A stretch of 64,000 bases of DNA from Actinomyces oris (GTDB taxonomy: Bacteria; Actinomycetota; Actinomycetes; Actinomycetales; Actinomycetaceae). Below the pieces are notes generated by a model. That model made no database searches. It had not been told where the DNA came from and was given only the letters and a program-made list of their open reading frames with translations. Below, in pieces: positions 52,901 through 60,482 of the stretch (positions are counted from its first letter, which is position 1; the number at the start of each line of letters is the position of its first letter). The position numbers were made by a program, and so were the translations under genes. The stretch covers positions 1 to 64,000 of the forward strand of contig NZ_VICC01000002.1 in NCBI RefSeq assembly GCF_006546825.1, written 5' to 3'.

Positions 52901-54856
52901 TCATCTCAGCTCCGAGGCCGGCACGAAGGTGTACCCCTCGGCCTTGATACCGGCGACGATCTTCTTCAGCTCGGCCAGCGGGTAGTAGGGGTGGAAGAAG
53001 AAGCTGGCGGTGGCGTGAGTGTTGACCAGGTTGAGCTTGGCCGCGTCAATGACCTCCTGAGCCAGGCGCGGCGGGTGCTGGTTGATCTCGTTGGGCTCGA
53101 AGTTGCCCAGGTTCTCGGGCAGGACGTGAGTCCCGTAGGGGTCGTTGACCGCGTAGGGGAAGAACTGCCCGTAGTAGTCGTGGGGACCGGCCTGGGTGTT
53201 GGTCAGGGTGCCGGCGTAGAGGAGCTCGCGCTCATAGCGCACCGGGTAGTGCTCGCCGATGCCGTAGTAGGCCTCACGGGTGGCCGAGTAGTGCGGGGTC
53301 TCGAAGATCTCCGGAGTCGGCAGGCCGACCTCGCCGAAGATCTGGCGCCCCTGCTCCACGCGCTCGGAAGCCCACTCCTGGGAGGTACCCGGCAGGGTGC
53401 CTCCGATCTGCACGAAGGACTTGTCCTGGCAGTCGATGGGTGGGGCCTTGGTGTCGTTGGTGGCCGAGCACCACGAGCGGATGAACTCGAAGTCGTCGGC
53501 GGAGACGGCGTTGTAAGGATTGTCCAGGGTCCCGAACTGGTGGGTGGTGCCGTGCTGAACGATCGTTCCGCCCTTGTTCACCGCGTCCTGCAGGACCTCC
53601 ACCAGCTCCGGGGCGTCCTTCAGGGTGAGCTCCTTGGGCGTCCCGTTGTTCTCGGTGCCCTTGGGGTCGATGTACTTGGGCACCACCGCCATCTGGAAGG
53701 GCACGTTCTGACTGTGGAGGTAGTCGACGATCGCCTGCAGCTCCTCGGGGTCGCTGTCCGGGGTCACGTCCTCCAGGCGCACAGCGGCCTGACGGAACTG
53801 CTGGGCACCGGGCTGGAGGAAGTCCAGGAGGATGTCGGCGGCCGCGATGTAGCGGTCCTGCTCCCCCAGGTAGGTCAGGGGGATCTCACCGATGAAGGTC
53901 ATTCCCGAGGAGCTGACCGCCCAGGGGAAGGAGGTGGTGCCGGACTGGGCGACGGAGGCGCAGGCGGTGGCCGCGCCGTCGGGCTTGGAGCACTCGGCGC
54001 GCCCCAGGACCTTGACGTCCTTGTCCCGGACGATGTGCGGAGCGATGATCCCACCGGAGTTGAGCTCATTGCGCTTCAGGGAGGCGCCGTTGTAGCTGAT
54101 CTTGGTGACCCGGTCGGTGGAGTCGATGTAGGAGGTGGCCGCGTCCCAGCCGTAGCGCTGGGTGAAGGCGGCGCGGTCGGCGTCGGTCTTGGCCAGCTGC
54201 CAGATGTTGAAGCCGGACCACATGACGGGGACGTTGCCGGTCAGGGCGTCGTCGATGAAGGCCCGCGGCAGGGGCTCGTCGTAGGTGGAGCCGATGTAGA
54301 CCACGTTGGTGAAGCGACCGGCCAGGCCGGCGACGTAGTCCTTGACCGGGAGGGTCGTCACGGTCCCGGAGTGGCTGGCCAGGGTACCCATGCTCAGGGC
54401 GTAGTACTCCCCCAGCTTGGCGTAGTCACCGGTGGTGTCGAACAGGACCAGGGTCGATGCCGGCCCCGCCTCCTGGTTGGAGAAGCTCACCGCTCCGACG
54501 GGAACCTCGGGCGCGTTCTGCTTCAGGTCGCGGATCTTGACCTGTCCTGCGGCGGGCGCGGGCTTGTTGAGATCCACGTCGGCCTGCTTGTCGCCCTTGA
54601 GAGGGAGCTCCTTCTTGGCCGCGGCGGCCGGCTCGGGCGGAGCCGGAAGCGGGTTCTTGGCCGGGTCGGCGTCATTGGCCTGGTCCCCACCTGCGGGCTT
54701 GGCCGCGGCGGCCTGGATCGCGGCCGGCACCTGCGCGCCGGCGGCGGGTGCGGCCTGAGCGGGGCCAACTGCGGCGATGGAGCTGCCCAGGCACACCGCG
54801 ATGGCGGCCAGTGCGCAGCGGCGGCGTCGTGCGGTCATAAGGGTCGGGGGGATCAT
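52901..54856 (-). CDS. Secreted DUF2334 polysaccharide-deacetylase-like protein
   Basis: 651 aa. A signal peptide (RRRRCALAAIAVCLGSSIAAVGPAQA, core ALAAIAVCLGSSIAAV) and a Pro/Ala/Lys-rich linker precede the catalytic region. From about residue 370: AAVRLEDVTPDSDPEEL, FQMAVVPKYIDP, GGTIVQHGTTHQFG (metal-type His pair) and TASFFFHPYYPL. These match the NodB-like circularly varied DUF2334 domain. Expected to de-N-acetylate a secreted amino-sugar polymer. ATG at 54856 overlaps the wecB stop (ATGA). Confidence 0.82.
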   Translation of the reverse strand: MIPPTLMTARRRRCALAAIAVCLGSSIAAVGPAQAAPAAGAQVPAAIQAAAAKPAGGDQANDADPAKNPLPAPPEPAAAAKKELPLKGDKQADVDLNKPAPAAGQVKIRDLKQNAPEVPVGAVSFSNQEAGPASTLVLFDTTGDYAKLGEYYALSMGTLASHSGTVTTLPVKDYVAGLAGRFTNVVYIGSTYDEPLPRAFIDDALTGNVPVMWSGFNIWQLAKTDADRAAFTQRYGWDAATSYIDSTDRVTKISYNGASLKRNELNSGGIIAPHIVRDKDVKVLGRAECSKPDGAATACASVAQSGTTSFPWAVSSSGMTFIGEIPLTYLGEQDRYIAAADILLDFLQPGAQQFRQAAVRLEDVTPDSDPEELQAIVDYLHSQNVPFQMAVVPKYIDPKGTENNGTPKELTLKDAPELVEVLQDAVNKGGTIVQHGTTHQFGTLDNPYNAVSADDFEFIRSWCSATNDTKAPPIDCQDKSFVQIGGTLPGTSQEWASERVEQGRQIFGEVGLPTPEIFETPHYSATREAYYGIGEHYPVRYERELLYAGTLTNTQAGPHDYYGQFFPYAVNDPYGTHVLPENLGNFEPNEINQHPPRLAQEVIDAAKLNLVNTHATASFFFHPYYPLAELKKIVAGIKAEGYTFVPASELR

Positions 54857-56055
54857 GAACGCTCCTTCGATGAGGTGGGAACCGGTTCAAACTCGGGAAG
54901 GGGGACACCGCGGCCGAACAGGGCTGCGGTGGCGGCCAGGATGCGCTTGCACGCGTGTCCGTCGCCATAGGGGTTAGCGGCCTGGGCCATGGCTGTGTAG
55001 GCCGCCTCGTCGGTCAGCAGGGTGGAGACTCTCTCGACGATGCGCTCCTCGTCGGTCCCGACCAGCTCGGCGACCCCGAAGGCGACCGCCTCGGGACGCT
55101 CGGTGTTGTCCCGCATGACCAGGACGGGCTTGGACAGCGCGGGCGCCTCCTCCTGGACGCCGCCGGAGTCGGTGAGCACGACGTCGCAGCGGTCGATGAG
55201 TGCACAGAAGGCGCCGTACTCCAGCGGGTCGCACCAGATGACGTTGGCGTGGCCCTCGATCTGGGGCAGGAGGTCCTCGCGAACCTTGGGGTTGCGGTGG
55301 ACCGGCAGCACGAAGAGCACCTCGGGGTGCTTGTCGGCCAGGCGCGCGACGGCGCGGCCAATGGCCCGCATCGGCTCGCCCCAGGACTCACGGCGGTGGG
55401 CGGTGACGAGCACGACTCGCCGGGAGGCGTCCTTCAGGGCTGCGGCCAGCTCCTCGTCCGGTGGCGGGACCCGGCGGTCGACGGCGACCAGGAGCGCGTC
55501 GATGACCGTGTTGCCCGTGACGCTGACGGTCTGCGGGTCGGTGTTCTCGCGCAGCAGGTTGTCCCGGCTGGTGGTGGTGGGGCACAGGTGCAGGGCGGTC
55601 ACCTGGCTGATGAGCCGCCGGTTGGCCTCCTCGGGGAAGGGTGAGGAGATGTCCCCGGTGCGCAGGCCTGCCTCGACGTGGAGGACTGGGACCTCGTGGT
55701 AGAAGGCCGCCAGCGCGGCGGCGAAGGCGGAGGTGGTGTCCCCCTGGACGACGACGGCGTCGGGCCGGTGGGCCTCAATGGCCTGCCCCACCCCTTGCAG
55801 GCAGCGGTTGGTGATCTGGGTGAGGGTCTGCCCCGGCGAGTGGATGTCGAGGTCGTCGTCGGGCACGATTCCGAAGAACTCGTGCACCTGGTCGAGCATC
55901 TCTCGGTGCTGTCCGGTGACGACGACGATCGGGTTGAAACGCTCGTCGTCGTGCATGGCGGCCACCAGAGGCGCGAGCTTGATCGCCTCTGGGCGGGTGC
56001 CGTAGACGAGCATGACCCTCAGGGGGCCGCCCGTTTGCGTGGGGTCGGTGGTCAT
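54853..56055 (-). CDS. wecB: UDP-N-acetylglucosamine 2-epimerase (non-hydrolysing)
   Basis: 400 aa, GT-B-like fold interconverting UDP-GlcNAc and UDP-ManNAc in the cytosol. Motifs: VYGTRPEAIKLAPLV, VVTGQHREMLDQV, VQGDTTSAFAAALAAFY (core VQGDTTSAFA), HVEAGLRTGDISSPFPEE (core VEAGLRTGD), RPEAVAFGVAELVGTD. ATG at 56055 is preferred because AGGAG lies 6 nt upstream; the frame is open to 56136. It implies that ManNAc or a derivative enters the polymer or its linkage. Confidence 0.92.
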   Translation of the reverse strand: MTTDPTQTGGPLRVMLVYGTRPEAIKLAPLVAAMHDDERFNPIVVVTGQHREMLDQVHEFFGIVPDDDLDIHSPGQTLTQITNRCLQGVGQAIEAHRPDAVVVQGDTTSAFAAALAAFYHEVPVLHVEAGLRTGDISSPFPEEANRRLISQVTALHLCPTTTSRDNLLRENTDPQTVSVTGNTVIDALLVAVDRRVPPPDEELAAALKDASRRVVLVTAHRRESWGEPMRAIGRAVARLADKHPEVLFVLPVHRNPKVREDLLPQIEGHANVIWCDPLEYGAFCALIDRCDVVLTDSGGVQEEAPALSKPVLVMRDNTERPEAVAFGVAELVGTDEERIVERVSTLLTDEAAYTAMAQAANPYGDGHACKRILAATAALFGRGVPLPEFEPVPTSSKERS

Positions 56056-56139
56056 GGGGTTCTCCTGGTCGTGTGTCGGGAGTGGGATGAGCTGGGCCTC
56101 AGTGGTGGTCGAGTCCGGCGTCGTCGAGGCGGGCATGCC

Positions 56140-56853
56140 TTACTGGTCCTCGATGATCGGGGTGAAGGTGACGTCGGAGTCCTCGCAGTAGGCCGCCACC
56201 TTGCCGGAGCGGTAGGGGGACTGCTTGTCGGTGACGGTTCCGAGCTCCTGCCCGTCCACGGTGATGGTGAAGGTCGCCTCTGAGGGCTTGGTCGTATCAA
56301 TGGTGACGGTGACGTCGTGGCTCTTCCCGGGTGGGTAGACGGGCGTGTTGCCCGATGACAGGAATCGCTGGTACCCGGGATATGCGGTGTCCTGCTTGGA
56401 GACCTCCCAGCCGTTGGGCTTGAGGGCCAGGGCGTAGAAGTGGTTGTTGTCGGTGTAGTTCCACAGGAGCCAGGCGACCTCCCAGGCGTTGGGATCACCG
56501 TCCTCACGCAGCTGCCTGACAGTGGTCATCGTGGTGTGGATGGTCTGGACGCCTCCCGCCTCGATCTCAACCGAGGTGGAGGTGGCCAGACCGGCGTGAG
56601 TCGTGTCATGAGAGTCGGCCGACGTCGGCTTGAGGCGCAGCAGGCCGTCGGAGCACGAGGCCTCGCCGTAACCGTCGAAGATGATCTCCCACTGGGAGCA
56701 GTCCGGTGCGTCGGTCTCTCGGGCGTGGCAGTACACAGTGACTCCTAGAACCAGTGCCAGGACGCAGACCGTCAGGAGGGCGCGACGCAGGATCCTGCCG
56801 CGACGAGAGCCGTCGACGGCTCCTGCGTGCTGAGGTGCGTTGGCAGCTGTCAT
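56140..56853 (-). CDS. Membrane-anchored LamG/concanavalin-like protein
   Basis: 237 aa. A basic N-terminus and one hydrophobic segment (ALLTVCVLALVLGVTVYC, about residues 25-42) suggest an N-in, C-out anchor. The outer part has the beta-rich pattern of a jelly-roll sugar-binding fold: WEIIFDGYGEASCSDGLLRL, TTMTTVRQLREDGDPNAWEVAWLLWNYTDNNHFYALAL (core AWLLWNYTDNNHFYAL), HDVTVTIDTTKPSEATFTITVDG. It probably binds or guides the polysaccharide. The stop of this gene and start of wecB lie 84 bp apart; its ATG overlaps the GT2 stop by 4 nt. Confidence 0.72.
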   Translation of the reverse strand: MTAANAPQHAGAVDGSRRGRILRRALLTVCVLALVLGVTVYCHARETDAPDCSQWEIIFDGYGEASCSDGLLRLKPTSADSHDTTHAGLATSTSVEIEAGGVQTIHTTMTTVRQLREDGDPNAWEVAWLLWNYTDNNHFYALALKPNGWEVSKQDTAYPGYQRFLSSGNTPVYPPGKSHDVTVTIDTTKPSEATFTITVDGQELGTVTDKQSPYRSGKVAAYCEDSDVTFTPIIEDQ

Positions 56854-58424
56854 CTCATCTCCTCATTGGTCAGGCTGCTGGATGTCGGACGGGGTCGGCG
56901 CACGATCACGGCGGTGGGGTTCAGCACGGGGCGGGTCGGCACAGCCGGGGTGGCCGGAACGGTTCTGTCCGGACCCGCGGCCTGGGGGGCCGCGAGGGGC
57001 TGCACCCTCTCCGGCCCGCTGGGCGGGCGCTGCTTGCTCGGTACCGGTGAGCCCATGGCTGCCGATCCGTTGGAGCCGGCCACCGGTGCGCTAGGTGCGC
57101 TCGGCGCTCCTTGCCCCGGTTCCGCCTCCCGCGCAGTCTTGGCCCACCCGGTGCGTCCGGTCAGCTCCCGGGCGACTGCTCGCCAGCCGTAGAGGCTGGG
57201 AAGGAGGCCGTAAAGGACGAACAGGTGCGCGTAGCCCACGGACTTGAGCAGGCTCAGGCCCTCACTGCGCTCGATGCGCCAGTAGATCCAGGCGTAGATG
57301 AGCGCCGGCCCGAAGGCGATGACATAGGCCCCCGCGAGCCACGCCCATGACTGCTCCCACCTCAGGACCGCGGCCACCCCGGCGGTCACCATGGTGATGA
57401 GGAAGGACAGGGTCAGCAGGGAGCCGGTCAGGAGCAGGTAGGGCGTGAGGATCTGCCAGAGCGTGTCGGCCCGCCCCAGGCCGCGCTGCTCGCGGGCCAC
57501 GGAGCGCAGCAGGTGCAGCGCCTGGAGGTTTCCCTGGAACCAGCGGGTGCGCTGACGCAGGAGGCGGCGCATGTTGGTCACGCCCTGCTGGTGAACGGAG
57601 GCCGCGCGCCAGAACTCGTTGGTCCAGCTGGTGGCGTTGAGCCGGATCCCCAGGTCGAAGTCCTCGGTCAGCGACCGGGTCCAGGGCCGGGGCCCCAAGG
57701 CGTCGAGTGCACTGAGACGGACGAACTGGGCGTTGCCCCCCATGCCGACGCTGCGGACCCGGCGCCGGCCTCGCTGGAAGACCTCGGTGAAGATGACGAA
57801 CTCCATGTCCTGCATGCGGGCGAGCAGGGAGCCGAAGCGGTTGTTGATGCGCACCCCCATCTGGACAGCACCGACCTCCTGCGGGGCGAAGGCCTTGCGC
57901 ACCTCCCCGATGGCGTGGGGGTCGAGCCTGCCATCGGCGTCCATGACTCCTACGACGACTCGCGAGGAGGACACCGTGGTGCACCGGGAGCGCACGATCG
58001 ACAGCGCGTCGTTGAGGGCCTCCCCCTTGCCCAGGCGGGCATGGGGAGGACGACGGCGAACCACCTCGACGCGCTCGTCGCCGGCCTGGGCGGCTACCTG
58101 GGCGGTGTCGTCGTCGGAGCCGTCGTCGATGACCATGATGCGCAGGCCGGGGTCCGGGATGGAGGTGAGCCGCCGGACGCTGGCGCCGATGACCGCCGCC
58201 TCGTTGAGGCAGGGCATGAGGATGACGACAAGCAGCGGCGCATCCGGATGCGAGAGACCGCCGTGCCGTGGGGCCCCGCGCGAGGCGATGAGCATGAAGA
58301 AGGTGTAGGCAAGGGCGACTGCGATCATCCCCAGGGCTCCCCACCAACCGATGCGGTCGAGGACTCCCAGGGGGCTCGAGGAATCGAAGCTCATGGGCAG
58401 GAACGGGGTCTGCGTCACCATCAC
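56850..58424 (-). CDS. Processive family 2 glycosyltransferase (exopolysaccharide synthase)
   Basis: 524 aa. One N-terminal membrane helix (about residues 28-46), a cytosolic GT2 domain, then several C-terminal membrane helices (about 335-425), the topology of PgaC/IcaA and other synthases. Catalytic sites: VVILMPCLNEAAVIG, MVIDDGSDDDT, GVMDADGRLD (DxD), SLTEDFDLG (base) and the product-binding QRTRWFQGN of processive enzymes. GTG 58424 / ATG 58421 overlap the stop of the small membrane protein. The cytosolic tail is Pro/Ala-rich. Confidence 0.88.
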   Translation of the reverse strand: MMVTQTPFLPMSFDSSSPLGVLDRIGWWGALGMIAVALAYTFFMLIASRGAPRHGGLSHPDAPLLVVILMPCLNEAAVIGASVRRLTSIPDPGLRIMVIDDGSDDDTAQVAAQAGDERVEVVRRRPPHARLGKGEALNDALSIVRSRCTTVSSSRVVVGVMDADGRLDPHAIGEVRKAFAPQEVGAVQMGVRINNRFGSLLARMQDMEFVIFTEVFQRGRRRVRSVGMGGNAQFVRLSALDALGPRPWTRSLTEDFDLGIRLNATSWTNEFWRAASVHQQGVTNMRRLLRQRTRWFQGNLQALHLLRSVAREQRGLGRADTLWQILTPYLLLTGSLLTLSFLITMVTAGVAAVLRWEQSWAWLAGAYVIAFGPALIYAWIYWRIERSEGLSLLKSVGYAHLFVLYGLLPSLYGWRAVARELTGRTGWAKTAREAEPGQGAPSAPSAPVAGSNGSAAMGSPVPSKQRPPSGPERVQPLAAPQAAGPDRTVPATPAVPTRPVLNPTAVIVRRPRPTSSSLTNEEMR

Positions 58425-58810
58425 GCCCGCAGACTCATCAGGCCGCTGCGCTGCTGCGCGTGACGCCCGGCGGAGCGCCTGGAGTGCGGGATCAGGGCGC
58501 GGGCCGCGCCATAGAGGTTGGTCAGCAGGAAGAAGGCCAGGATGGCGCCGAACACCAGACCGGCGCAGTCAATGAGGAAACGAGCGACGAGAGCGGGAAG
58601 GGAACCTGCCGGGGCGACATACCACACGACGAACAGTCCGGTTCCGGCGGCGAATGGGGAGTAGTGCATGAGGCCATCCATCTGGATCCAAGGGGTAGGG
58701 CCGGCGCCGACCGTCATCACCGCATGCGCGAGCAGGTCAGGTCGGCAACCAACGCCTCGGTGCGGCGCGCCCGGGGATGACGGGATGTGGGAACTCAGCC
58801 CGTCGGGCAC
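58421..58810 (-). CDS. Small two-helix membrane protein, PgaD/IcaD-like in position
   Basis: Up to 129 aa. Two hydrophobic segments (GTGLFVVWYVAPAGSLPAL and FLIDCAGLVFGAILAFFLLTNLYGAA, quoted as AGLVFGAILAFFLLTNLYG) flank a short loop; the C-terminus is basic. In poly-GlcNAc synthases a two-helix subunit (PgaD/IcaD) supports the GT2 enzyme. This gene has that size, topology and overlap, but sequence identity is not shown. The GTG at 58810 has no SD but is about 16 nt after the predicted transcription start. ATG 58717 or 58681 are alternatives. Confidence 0.65.
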   Translation of the reverse strand: MPDGLSSHIPSSPGAPHRGVGCRPDLLAHAVMTVGAGPTPWIQMDGLMHYSPFAAGTGLFVVWYVAPAGSLPALVARFLIDCAGLVFGAILAFFLLTNLYGAARALIPHSRRSAGRHAQQRSGLMSLRA

Positions 58811-58832
58811 GGCGCACCGTGCGTCACCACCA

Positions 58833-58860
58833 AATATAACAATAGAGTAACGCTTTGCAA
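58833..58860 (-). promoter_or_regulatory. Promoter of the exopolysaccharide operon
   Basis: On the minus strand TTGCAA (58855-58860) and TATATT (58833-58838) are 16 nt apart in an AT-rich patch. The palindrome AACACTGTGTT (58859-58869) touches the -35 and may be an operator. Confidence 0.6.
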
Positions 58861-58865
58861 CACTG

Positions 58866-59050
58866 TGTTATTCGACCATGCAATAAGCGCCCTCTTAGAG
58901 GTGGCTCACAAGAGAGGGAAACGGCAGGATTCCGCCAGTTGAATCGCCAACGAATCCGCGCCTCGCTCCAGCGCCGTCCCCTGACGCGGCAGAGCACGGT
59001 CACCAGAAGGTCACAGGATGATCTCAATCGGCCTGCTCAGCAGGCTTTTT
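58866..59050 (+). ncRNA. Candidate small RNA ending in an intrinsic terminator
   Basis: A plus-strand terminator GCCTGC-TCA-GCAGGC-TTTTT lies at 59031-59050, with no plus-strand gene upstream. The about 170 nt before it can form stems (CCCTCT with AGAGGG near 58890-58920; CGG/CCG near 58922-58936). TGTTAT (58866-58871) is a possible -10. Low confidence: the terminator may simply protect hisD from antisense reading, and the promoter is weak. Confidence 0.3.
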
Positions 59051-60390
59051 CACTGCCTTCGGGCACGGGCCGCCTCCCCGTGGGCGGGCAGATCCTCGCA
59101 GCTCGCCAGGACCTCCAGCGCCGGCGTCATGGACTCCAGGGCGCTCGCGCTGTACTCGATGAGCTGGACCGGTTTGAGGAAGGCCATCACGCTCAGCCCG
59201 GCCGCGAACCGGGCGGTGCCCCCGGTGGGCAGGACATGGTTGGAGCCGGCCAGGTAGTCCCCCAGGGGCACCGGGCTGCAGGGCCCGACGAAGATGGCTC
59301 CGGCATTGCGGATCCGACGCGCGACCCCAGGGGCGTCGGAGGTGTGGATCTCCAGGTGCTCGGCCGCGTAGGCGTTGGCGACCTCGATGGCCTGGGCGAG
59401 GTCACGCACCAGGACGGTTCCCGACTGCGGACCCCTCAATGCGGTCGATGCCCGCTCCCGGTGCCGGGTCGCGCTCAGTCTGCGCTCGAGCGCCGCATCG
59501 ACGGCGTCCGCCAGCTGCGGGGAGTCGGTGATGAGGACGCTGCCGGCATTGGGATCGTGCTCCGCCTGGGAGAGCAGGTCGGCGGCCACGTACTCGGGGT
59601 CGGCCCCGGCGTCGGCCAGGACGGCGATCTCGGTGGGTCCTGCCTCGGCATCGATGCCGACCGTCCCCATGACGGCTCGCTTGGCGGCCGCCACGTAGAC
59701 GTTGCCGGGACCGGTGATGACGTCCACGCCCCGGCACAGGACCTCTCCCCCGGCGTCCGCGCGGTCGGTGTCGTCCTGGGCGTCGGCGCCGTAGGCGAGC
59801 ATCGCGATGGCCTGGGCGCCGCCGACGGCGTAGACCTCGGTGATCCCCAGCAGCGCGCACGCCGCCAGGATCGTGGGGTGGGGCAGACCCGCGAACTCGG
59901 CCTGAGGCGGGCTGGCCAAAGCGATCTGTTCAACACCGGCGACCTGGGCGGCCACCGCATTCATCACCACGCTGGAGGGGTAGACCGCCAGTCCTCCGGG
60001 AACGTAGAGCCCCACCCGCTCCACGGGGATCCAGCGCTGGGTGATGGTGCCTCCGGGGACCACCTCCGTGCTGCGCTCAGCGGGCACCTGGGCGGCGTGC
60101 CCGGCCCGGTTGTGGGCGATGGACAGCTCGAGGGCCTCGCGCACCGCGGGGTCCAGGTCGTCGAGCGCCTGGGTGATGGCAGCAGCGGGCACACGCAGGT
60201 GAACGGGTCGCACGCCGTCGAATCGCTCCGCGGCGTCGCGCAGTGCGGCCGCTCCGCGACGGCGGACGTCCTCGATCAGTGGAGCCACGGCGGCCTGGGC
60301 GGCGGTGACGTCAAGGGCGGCCCGGGGCAGGGCCTGTGCCAGCTGGCGTGCGGAGAGTCGGGTACTGCGCAGATCGGTGCGGGTGAGCAT
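59050..60390 (-). CDS. hisD: Histidinol dehydrogenase
   Basis: Last two steps of histidine synthesis, NAD- and zinc-dependent. The 446-aa protein has GGLAVYPSSVVMNAVAAQVAGVE (core YPSSVVMNAVAA), the signature block MGTVGIDAEAGPTEIAVLAD (core IDAEAGPTEIAVLAD), LLSQAEHDPNAGSVLI and the ligand-rich NHVLPTGGTARFAAGLSV (core NHVLPTGGTARF). ATG at 60390 (MLTRTDLRSTRLS) is chosen over the longer frame. It follows metE with a strong terminator between, and is isolated from hisC-hisB. Confidence 0.96.
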   Translation of the reverse strand: MLTRTDLRSTRLSARQLAQALPRAALDVTAAQAAVAPLIEDVRRRGAAALRDAAERFDGVRPVHLRVPAAAITQALDDLDPAVREALELSIAHNRAGHAAQVPAERSTEVVPGGTITQRWIPVERVGLYVPGGLAVYPSSVVMNAVAAQVAGVEQIALASPPQAEFAGLPHPTILAACALLGITEVYAVGGAQAIAMLAYGADAQDDTDRADAGGEVLCRGVDVITGPGNVYVAAAKRAVMGTVGIDAEAGPTEIAVLADAGADPEYVAADLLSQAEHDPNAGSVLITDSPQLADAVDAALERRLSATRHRERASTALRGPQSGTVLVRDLAQAIEVANAYAAEHLEIHTSDAPGVARRIRNAGAIFVGPCSPVPLGDYLAGSNHVLPTGGTARFAAGLSVMAFLKPVQLIEYSASALESMTPALEVLASCEDLPAHGEAARARRQ

Positions 60391-60416
60391 GACCGTAAGC
60401 CTACCGGCCATGCACA

Positions 60417-60454
60417 AGGCGGCCCGGGAGAGCACGTTGTCTCCCGGGCCGCCT
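60417..60454 (-). terminator. Terminator of the metF-metE operon
   Basis: Perfect 15-bp stem (60417-60431 with 60440-60454), 8-nt loop, 28 bp beyond the metE stop and 27 bp before the hisD ATG. It separates the two transcription units. Confidence 0.8.
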
Positions 60455-60482
60455 CAGGCGCCTGCAGTTGAGTCAGAGCTCA

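Noticed and set aside
52991-54970. Plus-strand open frame of 659 codons opposite the DUF2334 gene
   Set aside because: Shadow frame; the minus strand has a signal peptide and conserved motifs.
58861-59030. Cobalamin or c-di-GMP riboswitch near the exopolysaccharide operon
   Set aside because: Neither the B12-box nor the GEMM core pattern is present on either strand.
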